From: DATATV01 sp035551355
GTDB lineage: Bacteria; Actinomycetota; Actinomycetes; Mycobacteriales; Pseudonocardiaceae
Length of the DNA stretch: 63,770 nucleotides
Direction of reading: 5' to 3'
Assembly: GCA_035551355.1 (NCBI GenBank)
Contig: DASZNF010000001.1
Span: 1 to 63,770 of the forward strand
The notes beneath the pieces are model-generated. The model was not told the DNA's origin. It saw only the letters and a program-made list of their open reading frames with translations, and did no database searches. A program made the translations under genes and the position numbers. This document shows positions 40,099 through 48,675 of the stretch, one piece after another; within the stretch, counting starts at the first letter, position 1, and every line of letters starts with the position of its first letter.

Positions 40099-40868
40099 CG
40101 CTGTCCCTTCACCGTCTGGAGGATCAGTTCGCTGAATCGCGCGGGCTGCTCGTAGTTGCCCAGGTGCGCGGCCTGGTCGACCTCTTCGTAGCGCGCGCCG
40201 GGAATGTGTTCGGCGATCAGTCTGCCGTGCGCGGGCGGCAGCGCCTGATCCTGGGCCCCGGAGATCACCGTGGTGGGCAGGTCGATACCGGCCAGGCCGG
40301 GCACCAGGTCGAGCTCGGCCAGCGCCTCGCAGCAGGAGGCGTAGCCCTCGGCCGGAGTGCGCGCGGTCATCTCCTGCAACATCGCGGCCCGCTCCGGGTT
40401 GGCCGTCCGCCAGGCCTCGGTCATCCAGCGGCCGATGCTGGCCGCGGCGATGTCGGCCATGCCATCGACCCGCACCCTGGCCGCCCGGTCGTGCCACATC
40501 CGCGGGTTGCCCGGGCGAGCCGAGGTGCAGCACAACACCAGGCTGCGCAACCGTTCGGGCGCGTTCTGGCCCAGCCACATCCCGGTCATCCCGCCGACGG
40601 ACAGGCCGACGAGGTGCACGCGGTCCAGCGACAGCGAATCCAGCAGCGCCAGCAGATCCCCGCCGAGATCGGCCACGCGGTAGGGGCCGGGCGGCACGGG
40701 TGACCGGCCGTGGCCTCGGGTGTCGTAGCGGATCACCCGGAAACCGTTGTCGGTCAACGGTTTCACCTGCGGCTCCCACATCCGCAGGTCACTGCCGATG
40801 GAGTTGCTCAGCACCACCACCGGCCCGTCGGCCGGGCCGTCGATCGCATGGTGCACGGTCACGCTCAA
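40095..40868 (-). CDS. pcaD: 3-oxoadipate enol-lactonase
   Basis: 257-residue alpha/beta hydrolase opening beta-ketoadipate enol-lactone to beta-ketoadipate. VVVLSNSIGSDLRMWEPQ, YDTRGHGRSPVPPGPY, nucleophile in VGLSVGGMTGMWLG and a late acid (VISGAQDQALPP) and His (EVDQAAHLGNYEQP). Start TTG 40868 overlaps the pcaB stop (TTGA) and has GGGAGGG upstream; GTG 40862 is an alternative. Its 3' end overlaps pcaC by 4 nt. Confidence 0.94.
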   Translation of the reverse strand: MSVTVHHAIDGPADGPVVVLSNSIGSDLRMWEPQVKPLTDNGFRVIRYDTRGHGRSPVPPGPYRVADLGGDLLALLDSLSLDRVHLVGLSVGGMTGMWLGQNAPERLRSLVLCCTSARPGNPRMWHDRAARVRVDGMADIAAASIGRWMTEAWRTANPERAAMLQEMTARTPAEGYASCCEALAELDLVPGLAGIDLPTTVISGAQDQALPPAHGRLIAEHIPGARYEEVDQAAHLGNYEQPARFSELILQTVKGQR

Positions 40869-42238
40869 GAGGCGCCCTCCCTGTCCCGATGCCAGGCCAG
40901 CGCCCGGTCGACGAAGATCGCCGAGCTGCCAAGATAGCCCGCCGGGTCAAGCAGTTCGGCGATCCGGTCGCGATCCAGGTGCTTGCCCACCACCGGATCC
41001 GCGGCCAGCAACTCGGCCAGTCCGGCATTCTCGGCCACACTGCGCCGGCAGCATTCGGTGACCGCGTCGTGCGCGGCCAGCCGGCCCACCTTCCCGGCCA
41101 GCGCGCTGACCACCCGTTCGGCCAGCGGCAGTCCGCCGGTGGCGGCCAGGTTGGCCCGCATCCGCTCCGGGTCGACCCGCAGCCGGCTCAGGCTGGTGCG
41201 CAGCCAGGACACCGCGGAACCGGTGGCGCGCAACAGTTCGGTCAGCGGCGCCCATTCGGCGTGCCAGCTGCCCGCGGCCCGCTGGTGCTCGTGGGCCATC
41301 GCGCCCAGCAGGGTCGACACCAGCCCGGGGGCCTGCCGCGCCCCGGCCAGCGCGGCCACCGCGGCCACCGGATTTCGCTTGTGCGGCATGGTGGACGAGC
41401 CGCCACTGCCCTTCGGGCCCTGCTCGATCACCTCGGCCACCTCGGTCTGCGCGAGCAGCGTGACGTCGGTGGCGATCTTGCCCACCGCGCCGCAGATCTC
41501 GCCCAGCAGCCCGGCCAGTTCGGCGATCCGGGTGCGGTCGGTGTGCCAGGGCAGCACCGGCACGGCCAGGTCGAGCCGATCGGCCAGTGCGGCCAGCACC
41601 GCGGGCCCGTGCTCGCCCAGCGAGGCCAGGGTTCCGGTGGCGCCGCCGAACTGCACCGCCAACCGCGACCCGGCCAGCTGCCCCAAGCGAGCCAGCACCG
41701 CGTCCACTGTGGACAGCCAGCCCGCCGCGGTGAGCCCGAAGCTGACCGGAATGGCCTGCTGCAGCAGGGTGCGCCCGGCCTGCACGGTGTGCCTGTGCTC
41801 CTCGGCCAGCGCGGCCAGCAGTTCGCCGCACCCGGCCAGTTCCTCGTGCAGTGCGGCCAGAGCGTGCTTGCTGACCAGCATGGCCGCGGTGTCCACCACG
41901 TCCTGGCTGGTCGCGCCGCGATGGACCTGGCCCGATGCTTCCTTGTCCTGCTCCGCGACCTTGGCGGTCAGCGCCCGCACCAGCGGCGCGGCCGGATTGC
42001 CCACGTCGGTCGCGGCCTGGCCCAGTCCGGCCAGGTCGTAGTCCTCGGCCCGGCAGGCGGCGGCGATCACCCCGGCCTGTTCGACCGGGATCAGCCCGAC
42101 CTCGGCCTGCGCCCCGGCCAGGGCCGCTTCGAAGGCCAGCATCCCGGCCAGCCAGGCCCGGTCGGACACCAGGTCCCGCACTGGTCCGGCGGCCAGCACA
42201 CCGTCGAACAGGCCGGGCCGGTCGGCGGGCTCAGACAT
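40865..42238 (-). CDS. pcaB: 3-carboxy-cis,cis-muconate cycloisomerase
   Basis: 457-residue fumarase/aspartase-superfamily enzyme cyclising 3-carboxy-cis,cis-muconate to 4-carboxymuconolactone. VGNPAAPLVRALTAKV, HRGATSQDVVDTAAML and the superfamily signature GSSTMPHKRNP. ATG 42238 overlaps the end of pcaG by 8 nt; longer readings run into pcaG out of frame. Normal length for the bacterial class. Its 3' end overlaps pcaD. Confidence 0.95.
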   Translation of the reverse strand: MSEPADRPGLFDGVLAAGPVRDLVSDRAWLAGMLAFEAALAGAQAEVGLIPVEQAGVIAAACRAEDYDLAGLGQAATDVGNPAAPLVRALTAKVAEQDKEASGQVHRGATSQDVVDTAAMLVSKHALAALHEELAGCGELLAALAEEHRHTVQAGRTLLQQAIPVSFGLTAAGWLSTVDAVLARLGQLAGSRLAVQFGGATGTLASLGEHGPAVLAALADRLDLAVPVLPWHTDRTRIAELAGLLGEICGAVGKIATDVTLLAQTEVAEVIEQGPKGSGGSSTMPHKRNPVAAVAALAGARQAPGLVSTLLGAMAHEHQRAAGSWHAEWAPLTELLRATGSAVSWLRTSLSRLRVDPERMRANLAATGGLPLAERVVSALAGKVGRLAAHDAVTECCRRSVAENAGLAELLAADPVVGKHLDRDRIAELLDPAGYLGSSAIFVDRALAWHRDREGAS

Positions 42239-42776
42239 CGAAGAAAACGGTCTCACCCCGGCCCTGGATCCGCACGTTGAACCGGTAGCCGTCCTCGGTG
42301 CGGGTGGCCAGCAGCGTGTCCCGCCGGTCGGCGGGCACCTGGGCCAGAATCGGGTCGGCGGCGTTGGCTTCGGCGTTGTCCGGGAAGTAGATCCGGGTGA
42401 CCACGCGGTTGAGCATGCCGCGGGCGAACACGGACACGTCGATGTGCGGGGCCTGGCCGTCCACCGCGCCGGGTAGCACGGTGCGGATGCCATAGCCGCC
42501 GTCCTCCTCGGTCGGGCTGCGCCCGAAGCCGCGGAAACCGGTGTGGCCAAAGCCTTCCGGGTCGTCCGGGTGGTCGAAGTGCCCGTCCGGGTCGGCCTGC
42601 CAGGTCTCCACCATAGCGTCCGGAATCACCTCGCCCTCCCCGTCGGTGACCACGCCGCGGATCCACACCGCGCCCGGCTCGTCCTCGCCGACCACGAACG
42701 GCCCGTCCGGCCAGGGCAGCCCGATCCGCAGGTACGGGCCCACAGTCTGCGAGGGAGTGCACCCCAGGGTGGTCAT
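42231..42776 (-). CDS. pcaG: Protocatechuate 3,4-dioxygenase alpha subunit
   Basis: 181 residues, the non-iron subunit of the (alpha-beta-Fe) enzyme that opens protocatechuate to 3-carboxy-cis,cis-muconate. TPSQTVGPYLRIGLPW at the N-terminus, DAMVETWQADPDGHF, GFGRSPTEEDGGYGIRT and APHIDVSVFARGMLNRVVTRIYF. ATG 42776 overlaps the pcaH stop (ATGA). Lacks the iron-binding Tyr/His set, as expected. Confidence 0.95.
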   Translation of the reverse strand: MTTLGCTPSQTVGPYLRIGLPWPDGPFVVGEDEPGAVWIRGVVTDGEGEVIPDAMVETWQADPDGHFDHPDDPEGFGHTGFRGFGRSPTEEDGGYGIRTVLPGAVDGQAPHIDVSVFARGMLNRVVTRIYFPDNAEANAADPILAQVPADRRDTLLATRTEDGYRFNVRIQGRGETVFFDV

Positions 42777-43513
42777 TCGTCCTCGTCCTCCTCGTGGTTC
42801 TCGAACGGCGTGGCCTCCCGGCCGCGCAGCACGATGTCCCACTGGTAGGCCAGCGCGTAGTGGTCCACGGTGCGGTCGTAGTCGAAGGCGGAGATCATCC
42901 GCTGCCGCGCGTTCTCGTCCGGGATCGAGTTGTACATCGGATCCTGGAAGAACAGCGGGTCGTTCGGGAAGTACATCTGGGTGACCAGCCGCTGGGTGAA
43001 CGACCGGCCGAACAACGAGAAGTGGATGTGCGCCGGACGCCAGGCCTTGTCGTGGTTGCGCCACGGATAGGCGCCGGGCTGGATGGTGACGAACTCGTAC
43101 CGGCCCTCGGCGTCGGTGAGGGTGCGGCCAACGCCGTCGAAGTTCGGGTCCAGCGGGGCGTTCCACCGGTCCACCGTGTGCTTGTACCGGCCGGCCGCGT
43201 TGGCCTGCCAGATCTCCACCAGCGAGTCCGGGATCGGCTTGCCGTCGCCGTCCAGCAGCCGGCCGTGCACGATGATCCGCTGCCCGATCGCCTCGCCCTC
43301 GTGCTGCCGGGTCAGGTCGTTGTCGTGCTCACCCAGCCGGCCCGGACCCAGCAGCGGCCCGGTGACCTCGGTGAGCTTGTGCGGCAACAGAACCAGCGGT
43401 TCTTTGGGGTGGCGCAGCGCGGTGGATGCGTAGCCGGGGTAGTCCAGCGGCGGGTGGGTGCCCTCCGGGTCGCGCCGGTAACCGGCGGCGGGGTGGCGGG
43501 TCGGGGTGGCCAC
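42773..43513 (-). CDS. pcaH: Protocatechuate 3,4-dioxygenase beta subunit
   Basis: 246-residue iron subunit. All four Fe(III) ligands are present with the spacing known from Pseudomonas PcaH: Tyr110 (GRYKHTVDRW), Tyr149 (GAYPWRNH), His162 and His164 (RPAHIHFS). GTG 43513 with GGAGAGGAG upstream. The acidic C-terminus (NHEEDEDE) is an extension. Upstream gap to pcaF is 27 nt; downstream ATGA overlap with pcaG. Confidence 0.97.
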   Translation of the reverse strand: MATPTRHPAAGYRRDPEGTHPPLDYPGYASTALRHPKEPLVLLPHKLTEVTGPLLGPGRLGEHDNDLTRQHEGEAIGQRIIVHGRLLDGDGKPIPDSLVEIWQANAAGRYKHTVDRWNAPLDPNFDGVGRTLTDAEGRYEFVTIQPGAYPWRNHDKAWRPAHIHFSLFGRSFTQRLVTQMYFPNDPLFFQDPMYNSIPDENARQRMISAFDYDRTVDHYALAYQWDIVLRGREATPFENHEEDEDE

Positions 43514-43540
43514 GATGCTCTCCTCTCCGGGCCGGAGTTC

Positions 43541-44716
43541 TCAGGCTTCCAGCACGACGGCCAGGCCCTGGCCGACGCCGATGCAGATGGCGGCCAGCCC
43601 CCAGCCGCCGCCGGCCGCGCGCAGCTCGTGCGCCAGCTGGCCCAGCACGCGCCCGCCGGACGCGCCCAGCGGGTGACCGATGGCGATGGCGCCGCCGTTC
43701 GGGTTGACCTTGGCCGGGTCCAGTTCCTTCCAGTCGGCCAGGCAGGCCAGCGACTGCGCGGCGAAGGCCTCGTTAAGCTCCACAATGGACAGATCGTCCC
43801 AGCCGATTCCGGCGCGGGACAACGCGATCTCGGCGGCTCGCACCGGCCCGATGCCGAACACGTCCGGGTCGACCCCGGCCGCGCCGCGCCCGGCGATGCG
43901 GGCCAGCGGCTGGGTGTTCAGCCGGTCGGCGGCGGCCTGGTCGCCCAGCAGCACGGCGGAGGCTCCGTCGTTGAGCGGGGAGGCGTTGCCCGCGGTGACC
44001 GTGCCGTTCTTGCGGAACGCGGGCTTGAGCTTGGCCAGTTTCTCCAGCGAGGTGTCGGCGCGGATGCCCTCGTCCCGGGTCAGCTCCACGCCGGGCACCG
44101 CGACCACGTGGCTGTCGTAGGCGCCCTCGTCCCAGGCGCGGGCGGCATTGTGGTGGCTGGCCAGCGCGAACGCGTCCTGCTCGTCCCGGCCGATGCCGTA
44201 GCGCTCGGCCAGCTTCTCGGTGCTCTCCCCCAGCGAGATGGTCCACGCATCCGGCATCTCCGGGTTGACCATGCGCCAGCCCAGGGTGGTGGAGTGCAGC
44301 GTCTCGTGACCGTTGGGGAAGGCGCGGTTGGGCTTCTGCAACACCCACGGCGCGCGGCTCATCGACTCCACCCCGCCGGCCACGACCAGGCCGGCGTCGC
44401 CGACCTGGATGGTCCGGCTGGCCCCCATCGCCGCGTCCAGCCCCGATCCGCACAGCCGGTTGACGGTGCTGCCCGGCACCGAGGTCGGCCAGCCGGCCAG
44501 CAGCGCGGCCATCCGGCCCACGTTGCGGTTGTCCTCGCCCGCCTGGTTGGCGTCGCCGAGCACCACTTCGTCCACAGTGGACGGATCGAAATCCTTACGG
44601 CCGGCCAGTTCGCGCAGCACGTGCGCGGCCAGGTCGTCGGGCCGGGTATTGGCCAGCGCGCCGCCGTAGCGGCCGAACGGGGTGCGGACCGCGTCCAGCA
44701 CGAACACCTCGGTCAC
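43541..44716 (-). CDS. pcaF: beta-Ketoadipyl-CoA thiolase
   Basis: 391-residue thiolase cleaving beta-ketoadipyl-CoA to succinyl-CoA and acetyl-CoA. Acylated Cys in VNRLCGSGLDA, and the C-terminal active-site blocks NGGAIAIGHPLGASGGR and CIGVGQGLAVVLE. In this enzyme the second Cys segment is AAICIGVGQG. GTG 44716 overlaps the pcaJ stop (GTGA). Confidence 0.95.
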   Translation of the reverse strand: MTEVFVLDAVRTPFGRYGGALANTRPDDLAAHVLRELAGRKDFDPSTVDEVVLGDANQAGEDNRNVGRMAALLAGWPTSVPGSTVNRLCGSGLDAAMGASRTIQVGDAGLVVAGGVESMSRAPWVLQKPNRAFPNGHETLHSTTLGWRMVNPEMPDAWTISLGESTEKLAERYGIGRDEQDAFALASHHNAARAWDEGAYDSHVVAVPGVELTRDEGIRADTSLEKLAKLKPAFRKNGTVTAGNASPLNDGASAVLLGDQAAADRLNTQPLARIAGRGAAGVDPDVFGIGPVRAAEIALSRAGIGWDDLSIVELNEAFAAQSLACLADWKELDPAKVNPNGGAIAIGHPLGASGGRVLGQLAHELRAAGGGWGLAAICIGVGQGLAVVLEA

Positions 44717-45483
44717 CGTGCCTCCTTCAACGCACGCAGGATCGACAGCTCCTGCTCGGTCGGCGCCGGGCTGGCGCCCAGGTTCTCCGACACCTTCAGC
44801 GGCCAGCCGGTGGCCGCGACGACCTGATCCAACTCCACGCCGGGATGCAGCTCGGTCAGGGTCAGCTCGGCCGTCTGCGGATCGGGCCGCAGCACCCCGA
44901 GATCGGTGATCAGCATGACCGGACCGGCCCCGGGCAGGCCCAGCTTCTCCCGGTCGCCCTTGCCGGTGCCGTATCCGAACGAGGTGATGAAGTCCAGTTC
45001 GTCGACGAAGGTCCGGGTGCTCTGCCGGACCACGATGAACACCTCACGACAGGACGCGGCGATCTCCGGCGCGCCGCCCGCGCCGGGCAGCCGCACCTTG
45101 GGGTGCTCGTAGTCCGGGCCGATCACCGTGGTGTTGATGTTGCCGAACCGGTCGACCTGGGCCGCGCCGAGGAAGCCGACGTCGATCCGGCCGGGCTGCA
45201 GCCAGTAGTTGAACACCTCGGGCACGCTGACCACGGCGTCCGCGGTCTCGCCCAGGATGCCGTCGCCGATGGACAGCGGCAGCCGGTCGGGTTTCGCGCC
45301 GAGGCAACCGGATTCGTAGATCAGCACCAGGTCCGGGGCCTGGGTGCGGCGGGCCAGGTTGGCCGCGGTGGAGGGCAGGCCGATGCCCACGAAGCACGAG
45401 CTGCCGTTGCGCAGCGCGCGGGCCGCGGCCACGGTCATCATCTCGTCCGCGGTGTAGTCGCGGGTGTCGGTCGGCGCGCTCAT
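44713..45483 (-). CDS. pcaJ: 3-oxoadipate CoA-transferase subunit B
   Basis: 256 residues. With PcaI transfers CoA from succinyl-CoA to beta-ketoadipate. SSCFVGIGLPSTAANLARR, LIYESGCLGAKPDRLPLSIGDG with the catalytic Glu in YESG, and DYEHPKVRLPGAGGAPEIA. ATG 45483 overlaps the pcaI stop (ATGA); a longer reading to 45573 lies in pcaI. Confidence 0.94.
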   Translation of the reverse strand: MSAPTDTRDYTADEMMTVAAARALRNGSSCFVGIGLPSTAANLARRTQAPDLVLIYESGCLGAKPDRLPLSIGDGILGETADAVVSVPEVFNYWLQPGRIDVGFLGAAQVDRFGNINTTVIGPDYEHPKVRLPGAGGAPEIAASCREVFIVVRQSTRTFVDELDFITSFGYGTGKGDREKLGLPGAGPVMLITDLGVLRPDPQTAELTLTELHPGVELDQVVAATGWPLKVSENLGASPAPTEQELSILRALKEAR

Positions 45484-46310
45484 GCCTGGCTCCCTGCGTT
45501 CTCGGCGGCCCGCAGGCCCTGCTCGACCAGCCACTCGGTGAACTTCTCCCGGTCCCGGCCGATCGGGTCCCACTGCTGGTAGTAGGCGTTGTCCCGGTCG
45601 TAGTAGCCCTGGGTGTAGGAGGGATGCGCGCCGTGCGGCACGGCGGCGACCCTGGTGACGGCCCAGGAGGGCAGCACGATAGCGCCCGGTTCGGGCTCCA
45701 GGGCGTCCACGACCTCCTCGACCGTGACCAGCGAGCGTTTGGCCGCCAGCACCGCCTCCTTCTGCACCCCGAGCAGGCCCCAGATCTGCACGTTTCCGGC
45801 CCGGTCGGCCCGCTGGGCGTGCACGATGCTCACGTCCGGGTTGAGCGCGGGCACCGCGGTGAGCTGCTCGCCGGTGAACGGGCAGGTGATCGGCTTGATG
45901 GTCGCGGTGTGCTTGGGCAGGTCGGTGCCGGTGTAGCCGCGCAGCACCGCGAACGGCAACCCGGACGCACCGGCCACGTACCGGTTGGCCATGCCGGCGT
46001 GGCTGTGTTCCTCGACCTCCAGCGGCACCGGCCAGCCGTCGGTGATGGCCTCGCGGAACCGGTGCAGCGAGCCGACTCCGGGGTTGCCGCCCCAGGAGAA
46101 GATCAGCTTGCGCGCGCAGCCCGCGCCGATGAGCTGGTCGTACACGATGTCCGGAGTCATCCGCACCAGGGTCAGGTCCTTGCGGCCCTGGCGGATGATC
46201 TCGTGGCCCGCGGCGACCGGGATCAGGTGGGTGAATCCTTCCAGCGCCACCATGTCCCCGTCGTGCACCAGCTCCGCGACGGCCTCGGAGAGCGACACGA
46301 TCTCGGCCAT
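45480..46310 (-). CDS. pcaI: 3-oxoadipate CoA-transferase subunit A
   Basis: 276 residues. VHDGDMVALEGFTHLIPVAAGHEIIRQGRKDLTLVRMTPDIVYDQLIGAG, in parts, and SWGGNPGVGSLHRFREA are typical of the actinobacterial PcaI. ATG 46310 has AGGTAGGT upstream; the 46361 start would lie in the operator. First gene of pcaIJFHGBDCR. Confidence 0.94.
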   Translation of the reverse strand: MAEIVSLSEAVAELVHDGDMVALEGFTHLIPVAAGHEIIRQGRKDLTLVRMTPDIVYDQLIGAGCARKLIFSWGGNPGVGSLHRFREAITDGWPVPLEVEEHSHAGMANRYVAGASGLPFAVLRGYTGTDLPKHTATIKPITCPFTGEQLTAVPALNPDVSIVHAQRADRAGNVQIWGLLGVQKEAVLAAKRSLVTVEEVVDALEPEPGAIVLPSWAVTRVAAVPHGAHPSYTQGYYDRDNAYYQQWDPIGRDREKFTEWLVEQGLRAAENAGSQA

Positions 46311-46346
46311 ACCTACCTCATCTGTCGGTGCCCTGAGCTCGCATTT

Positions 46347-46380
46347 GTTCGTTATGCGCACACTAGTTCTTCATTCGAAC
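46347..46380. promoter_or_regulatory. Candidate PcaR operator upstream of pcaI
   Basis: GTTCG (46347-46351) and CGAAC (46376-46380) flank an internal GTTC (46366-46369), giving GTTCTTCATTCGAAC at the right-hand side. The AT-rich dyad lies 37-70 nt before the pcaI start and in front of the divergent sigma gene, as expected for an IclR site. Boundaries are inferred. Confidence 0.5.
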
Positions 46381-46430
46381 TTATCGGCGGATCCCCGCCC
46401 CGTCAACGGTTGCGCCCGAGTTGGCCCCGT

Positions 46431-47333
46431 ATGGTGGGTTTCGTGTCGGCGTCGACGGAGGACTTGCAGACCTTCCAGGCCCAGCGTTCGCGGCTGTTCG
46501 CCCTCGCCTACCGGCTGCTGTCCTCGGCCAGCGACGCCGAGGACGCGGTGCAGGACACCTACCTGCGCTGGGACGCCGCCGACCACCCGCACATCGACAA
46601 CCCGCCGGCCTGGCTGACCCGGGTGCTGACCAACATCTGCCTGAACATGCTCACCTCGGCCCGCGCCCGCCGGGAGCGCTACGTCGGCCCGTGGCTGCCC
46701 GAACCGGTGTTCACCGCCGGTGCCACGCTGGGCCCGCTGGAAACCGCGCAGCAGCGCGAATCGGTGTCCATGGCGATGTTGTTGCTGCTTGAGACGCTCA
46801 ACCCGGCCGAGCGCGCGGTGTTCGTGCTGCGTGAGGCGTTCGGCTACGGCCACCGCGAGATCGCCGAACTGCTGGAACTGTCCGAAGCCAACTGCCAGCA
46901 GCTCTACCGCCGGGCCAAGGCGCACGTGGACGAGCGGCGGCCGCGGTTCGAGACCAGCGCGGTCGAGCGGCAGCGGATCGCCGAGCGGTTCCTGACCGCG
47001 GCCCAGAGCGGTGATCTTGGCGCGCTGGAACAGCTGCTGGCCGAAGACGTGGTGTCCTGGTCCGATGGCGGCGGCAAGCAGAAGGCCGCGCTGCGTCCGA
47101 TCCTCGGCGCGCACAAGGTGTCCCGCTGGCTGCACGGCTGGATGCCGGATGTCGAACCGCAGCTGTCGGTGGAGCTGGCCGAGATCAACGGGCAACCGGC
47201 CGTTGTGGGCCGGCTGGGTGATCAAGTGTACGGCGTGCTGGTGCTGACGGTGGCCGAGGGCCGGGTGGCCGCGGTGCACACCGTGGTCAACCCCGAGAAG
47301 CTGGCATTTCTGGCCGGTCAGCCTCGGCCGTGA
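46431..47333 (+). CDS. ECF41/SigJ-like sigma factor with SnoaL-like C-terminal domain
   Basis: 300 residues. Sigma-70 region 2 (FQAQRSRLFALAYRLLSSASDAEDAVQDTYLRW, in parts; domain with RVLTNICLNMLTSAR) and region 4 (LNPAERAVFVLREAFGYGHREIAELLELSEANCQQLYRRAKAHV), then a SnoaL/NTF2-like domain (RFLTAAQSGDLGALEQLLAEDVVSWSDGGGK), the hallmark of ECF41 factors, where the domain tunes activity. No anti-sigma gene is adjacent. ATG 46431; GTG 46443 is an alternative. The 3' end overlaps the convergent GT87-like gene by 47 nt. Confidence 0.92.
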   Translation: MVGFVSASTEDLQTFQAQRSRLFALAYRLLSSASDAEDAVQDTYLRWDAADHPHIDNPPAWLTRVLTNICLNMLTSARARRERYVGPWLPEPVFTAGATLGPLETAQQRESVSMAMLLLLETLNPAERAVFVLREAFGYGHREIAELLELSEANCQQLYRRAKAHVDERRPRFETSAVERQRIAERFLTAAQSGDLGALEQLLAEDVVSWSDGGGKQKAALRPILGAHKVSRWLHGWMPDVEPQLSVELAEINGQPAVVGRLGDQVYGVLVLTVAEGRVAAVHTVVNPEKLAFLAGQPRP

Positions 47334-48519
47334 CCGGTTCGGTCCAGTCCAGCGCGGCCAGGGTTTCCTCGGCGGTGGGCGTGCGGGCCGGGCGCAGCGC
47401 CAGCCAGTAGCCGAACAGGATGACGCAGTAGAACGAGTGCCCGGCGCGGGCGAACAGGCCGTTGCCATGGAACAGCCAGGCCCACTCCACCCCGATCAAC
47501 GGCAGCGCCAGCAACAACGCCGCGCACGCCAGCCGCCTGCGGGCCAACAGCAGCAGCACGCCGGGAAAGGCCAGCACCAGATAGTTGTTCCAGGCCACCG
47601 GGGACAGCAGCAAGGCCGCCGCGATCACCCACCACAGCGCGATTTCGCGGTCCGCGCCGCACCAGATCCGCAGCAGGGTCAGGCCGACCACCACCGCGCC
47701 CAACGCGAACCCGAGCCAGGCCGGGCCGCCCAGCCGTTCGGCCAGCGCGGGCAGCGAGGCGTTGTCCCCGCTGGAGCTGATCGTGGTGTGGCTCATCAGT
47801 TTCAGCCAGGCCCAGGTCTGGCTCGGCCCGGCCACCACGAACCCGGTCAGCGTGCCCGCGGCCGCGCCGCCGAACCCGGCGATCGCCATCGGCCAGTGCC
47901 GCCGCGCCACCGCGAACAGCAGGATCGGAGCCAGCGTGGGTTTCACCGCGACCACCAGGCCCAGCAGCACCCCGGCCAGAATCGGCCGATCCCGCCGGTC
48001 GGCCAGCCAGGCGCCGGCCAGTCCGGCCAACAGCAGCCCGTAGATCTGGCCCAGCGCGATGGTGGACAGCATCGGCGAGGAGACCAGCATCGCGCACAGC
48101 GCCAGCCCGCACACGCTGCCGGAGAGTCGCGCCTCGCGGGCCACCACCGCGTAGCAGCCGAGCATGCCGATGGCGGTGAGCAGCGCGAACAGGCGATAGG
48201 CGGGCAGCATCGGCAGCCACCCGAACGGGGCGTACACCACGGTGGAGGCGGGCGGGTCGAGATTGGGCACCATCGCGCCGGTGACGTAGAGCAGTCCGTG
48301 GTGCAGCAGGGCGGCGGCGGAACGGTGGAAGGTCTCGAAGTCCACGTGCATGGCCATGGCGGGCGACTCCACCCGCAGCAGATTGGCGCTGCCGAACCGG
48401 ACCCACAGGTAACCGGACATCGCGATGGCCGCCACCGCCCCGGCCCACAGCGCGCCGCGGCCGAGCACGGCGGGCCGGGATCGCGACGGCGCCAGGGACG
48501 GGGACAACGGCGGAGGCAT
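47287..48519 (-). CDS. GT87/DUF2029-like membrane glycosyltransferase
   Basis: 410-residue polytopic protein with about 10 membrane segments, resembling polyprenol-phosphate-mannose-dependent alpha-mannosyltransferases (DUF2029/GT87). HVDFETFHRSAAALLHHGLLYV has the early periplasmic acidic residues, ASTVVYAPFGWLPMLP follows, and LGQIYGLLLAGLAGAWLADRRDRPILAGVLLGLVVAVKPTLAPILL is typical (read in parts). ATG 48519; 48624 reads into a remnant sequence. It may add mannose to lipoglycans outside the membrane; acceptor unknown. Confidence 0.85.
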   Translation of the reverse strand: MPPPLSPSLAPSRSRPAVLGRGALWAGAVAAIAMSGYLWVRFGSANLLRVESPAMAMHVDFETFHRSAAALLHHGLLYVTGAMVPNLDPPASTVVYAPFGWLPMLPAYRLFALLTAIGMLGCYAVVAREARLSGSVCGLALCAMLVSSPMLSTIALGQIYGLLLAGLAGAWLADRRDRPILAGVLLGLVVAVKPTLAPILLFAVARRHWPMAIAGFGGAAAGTLTGFVVAGPSQTWAWLKLMSHTTISSSGDNASLPALAERLGGPAWLGFALGAVVVGLTLLRIWCGADREIALWWVIAAALLLSPVAWNNYLVLAFPGVLLLLARRRLACAALLLALPLIGVEWAWLFHGNGLFARAGHSFYCVILFGYWLALRPARTPTAEETLAALDWTEPVTAEADRPEMPASRG

Positions 48520-48563
48520 GGGTCCACCGTATCGACCCCGGTCGAGACCACGATCGGGACGCG

Positions 48564-48632
48564 GCGGGCACGGCCAGTACACGTAGCGGCACCTGCGCCA
48601 CCCGGTCGAGGCAATCCGGCTCAACCGGTCCC
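48564..48632 (-). pseudogene. Remnant copy of the TetR gene 3' end
   Basis: Minus-strand reading gives PVEPDCLDRVAQVPLRVLAVPAAS, which matches the end of the neighbouring TetR protein (PIEPDYLDRVTDALLRALAVPGAP) at most positions. The DNA match is gggcacggccag...cacccggtcgagg...tccgg, offset by about 122 bp from the intact copy. A weaker third copy of ccgtcaggg-gcg lies at 48641-48668. A decayed tandem duplication; not expressed as a protein. Confidence 0.75.
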
Positions 48633-48675
48633 GATGACCACCGTCAGGGAGCGTTCCGGCAGGACCAGGCCACCG

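Noticed and set aside
42794..44827. 677-codon plus-strand open frame opposite pcaH/pcaF
   Set aside because: Mirror frame of strongly supported pca genes; His/Gly/Arg-rich composition typical of antisense reading in GC-rich DNA.
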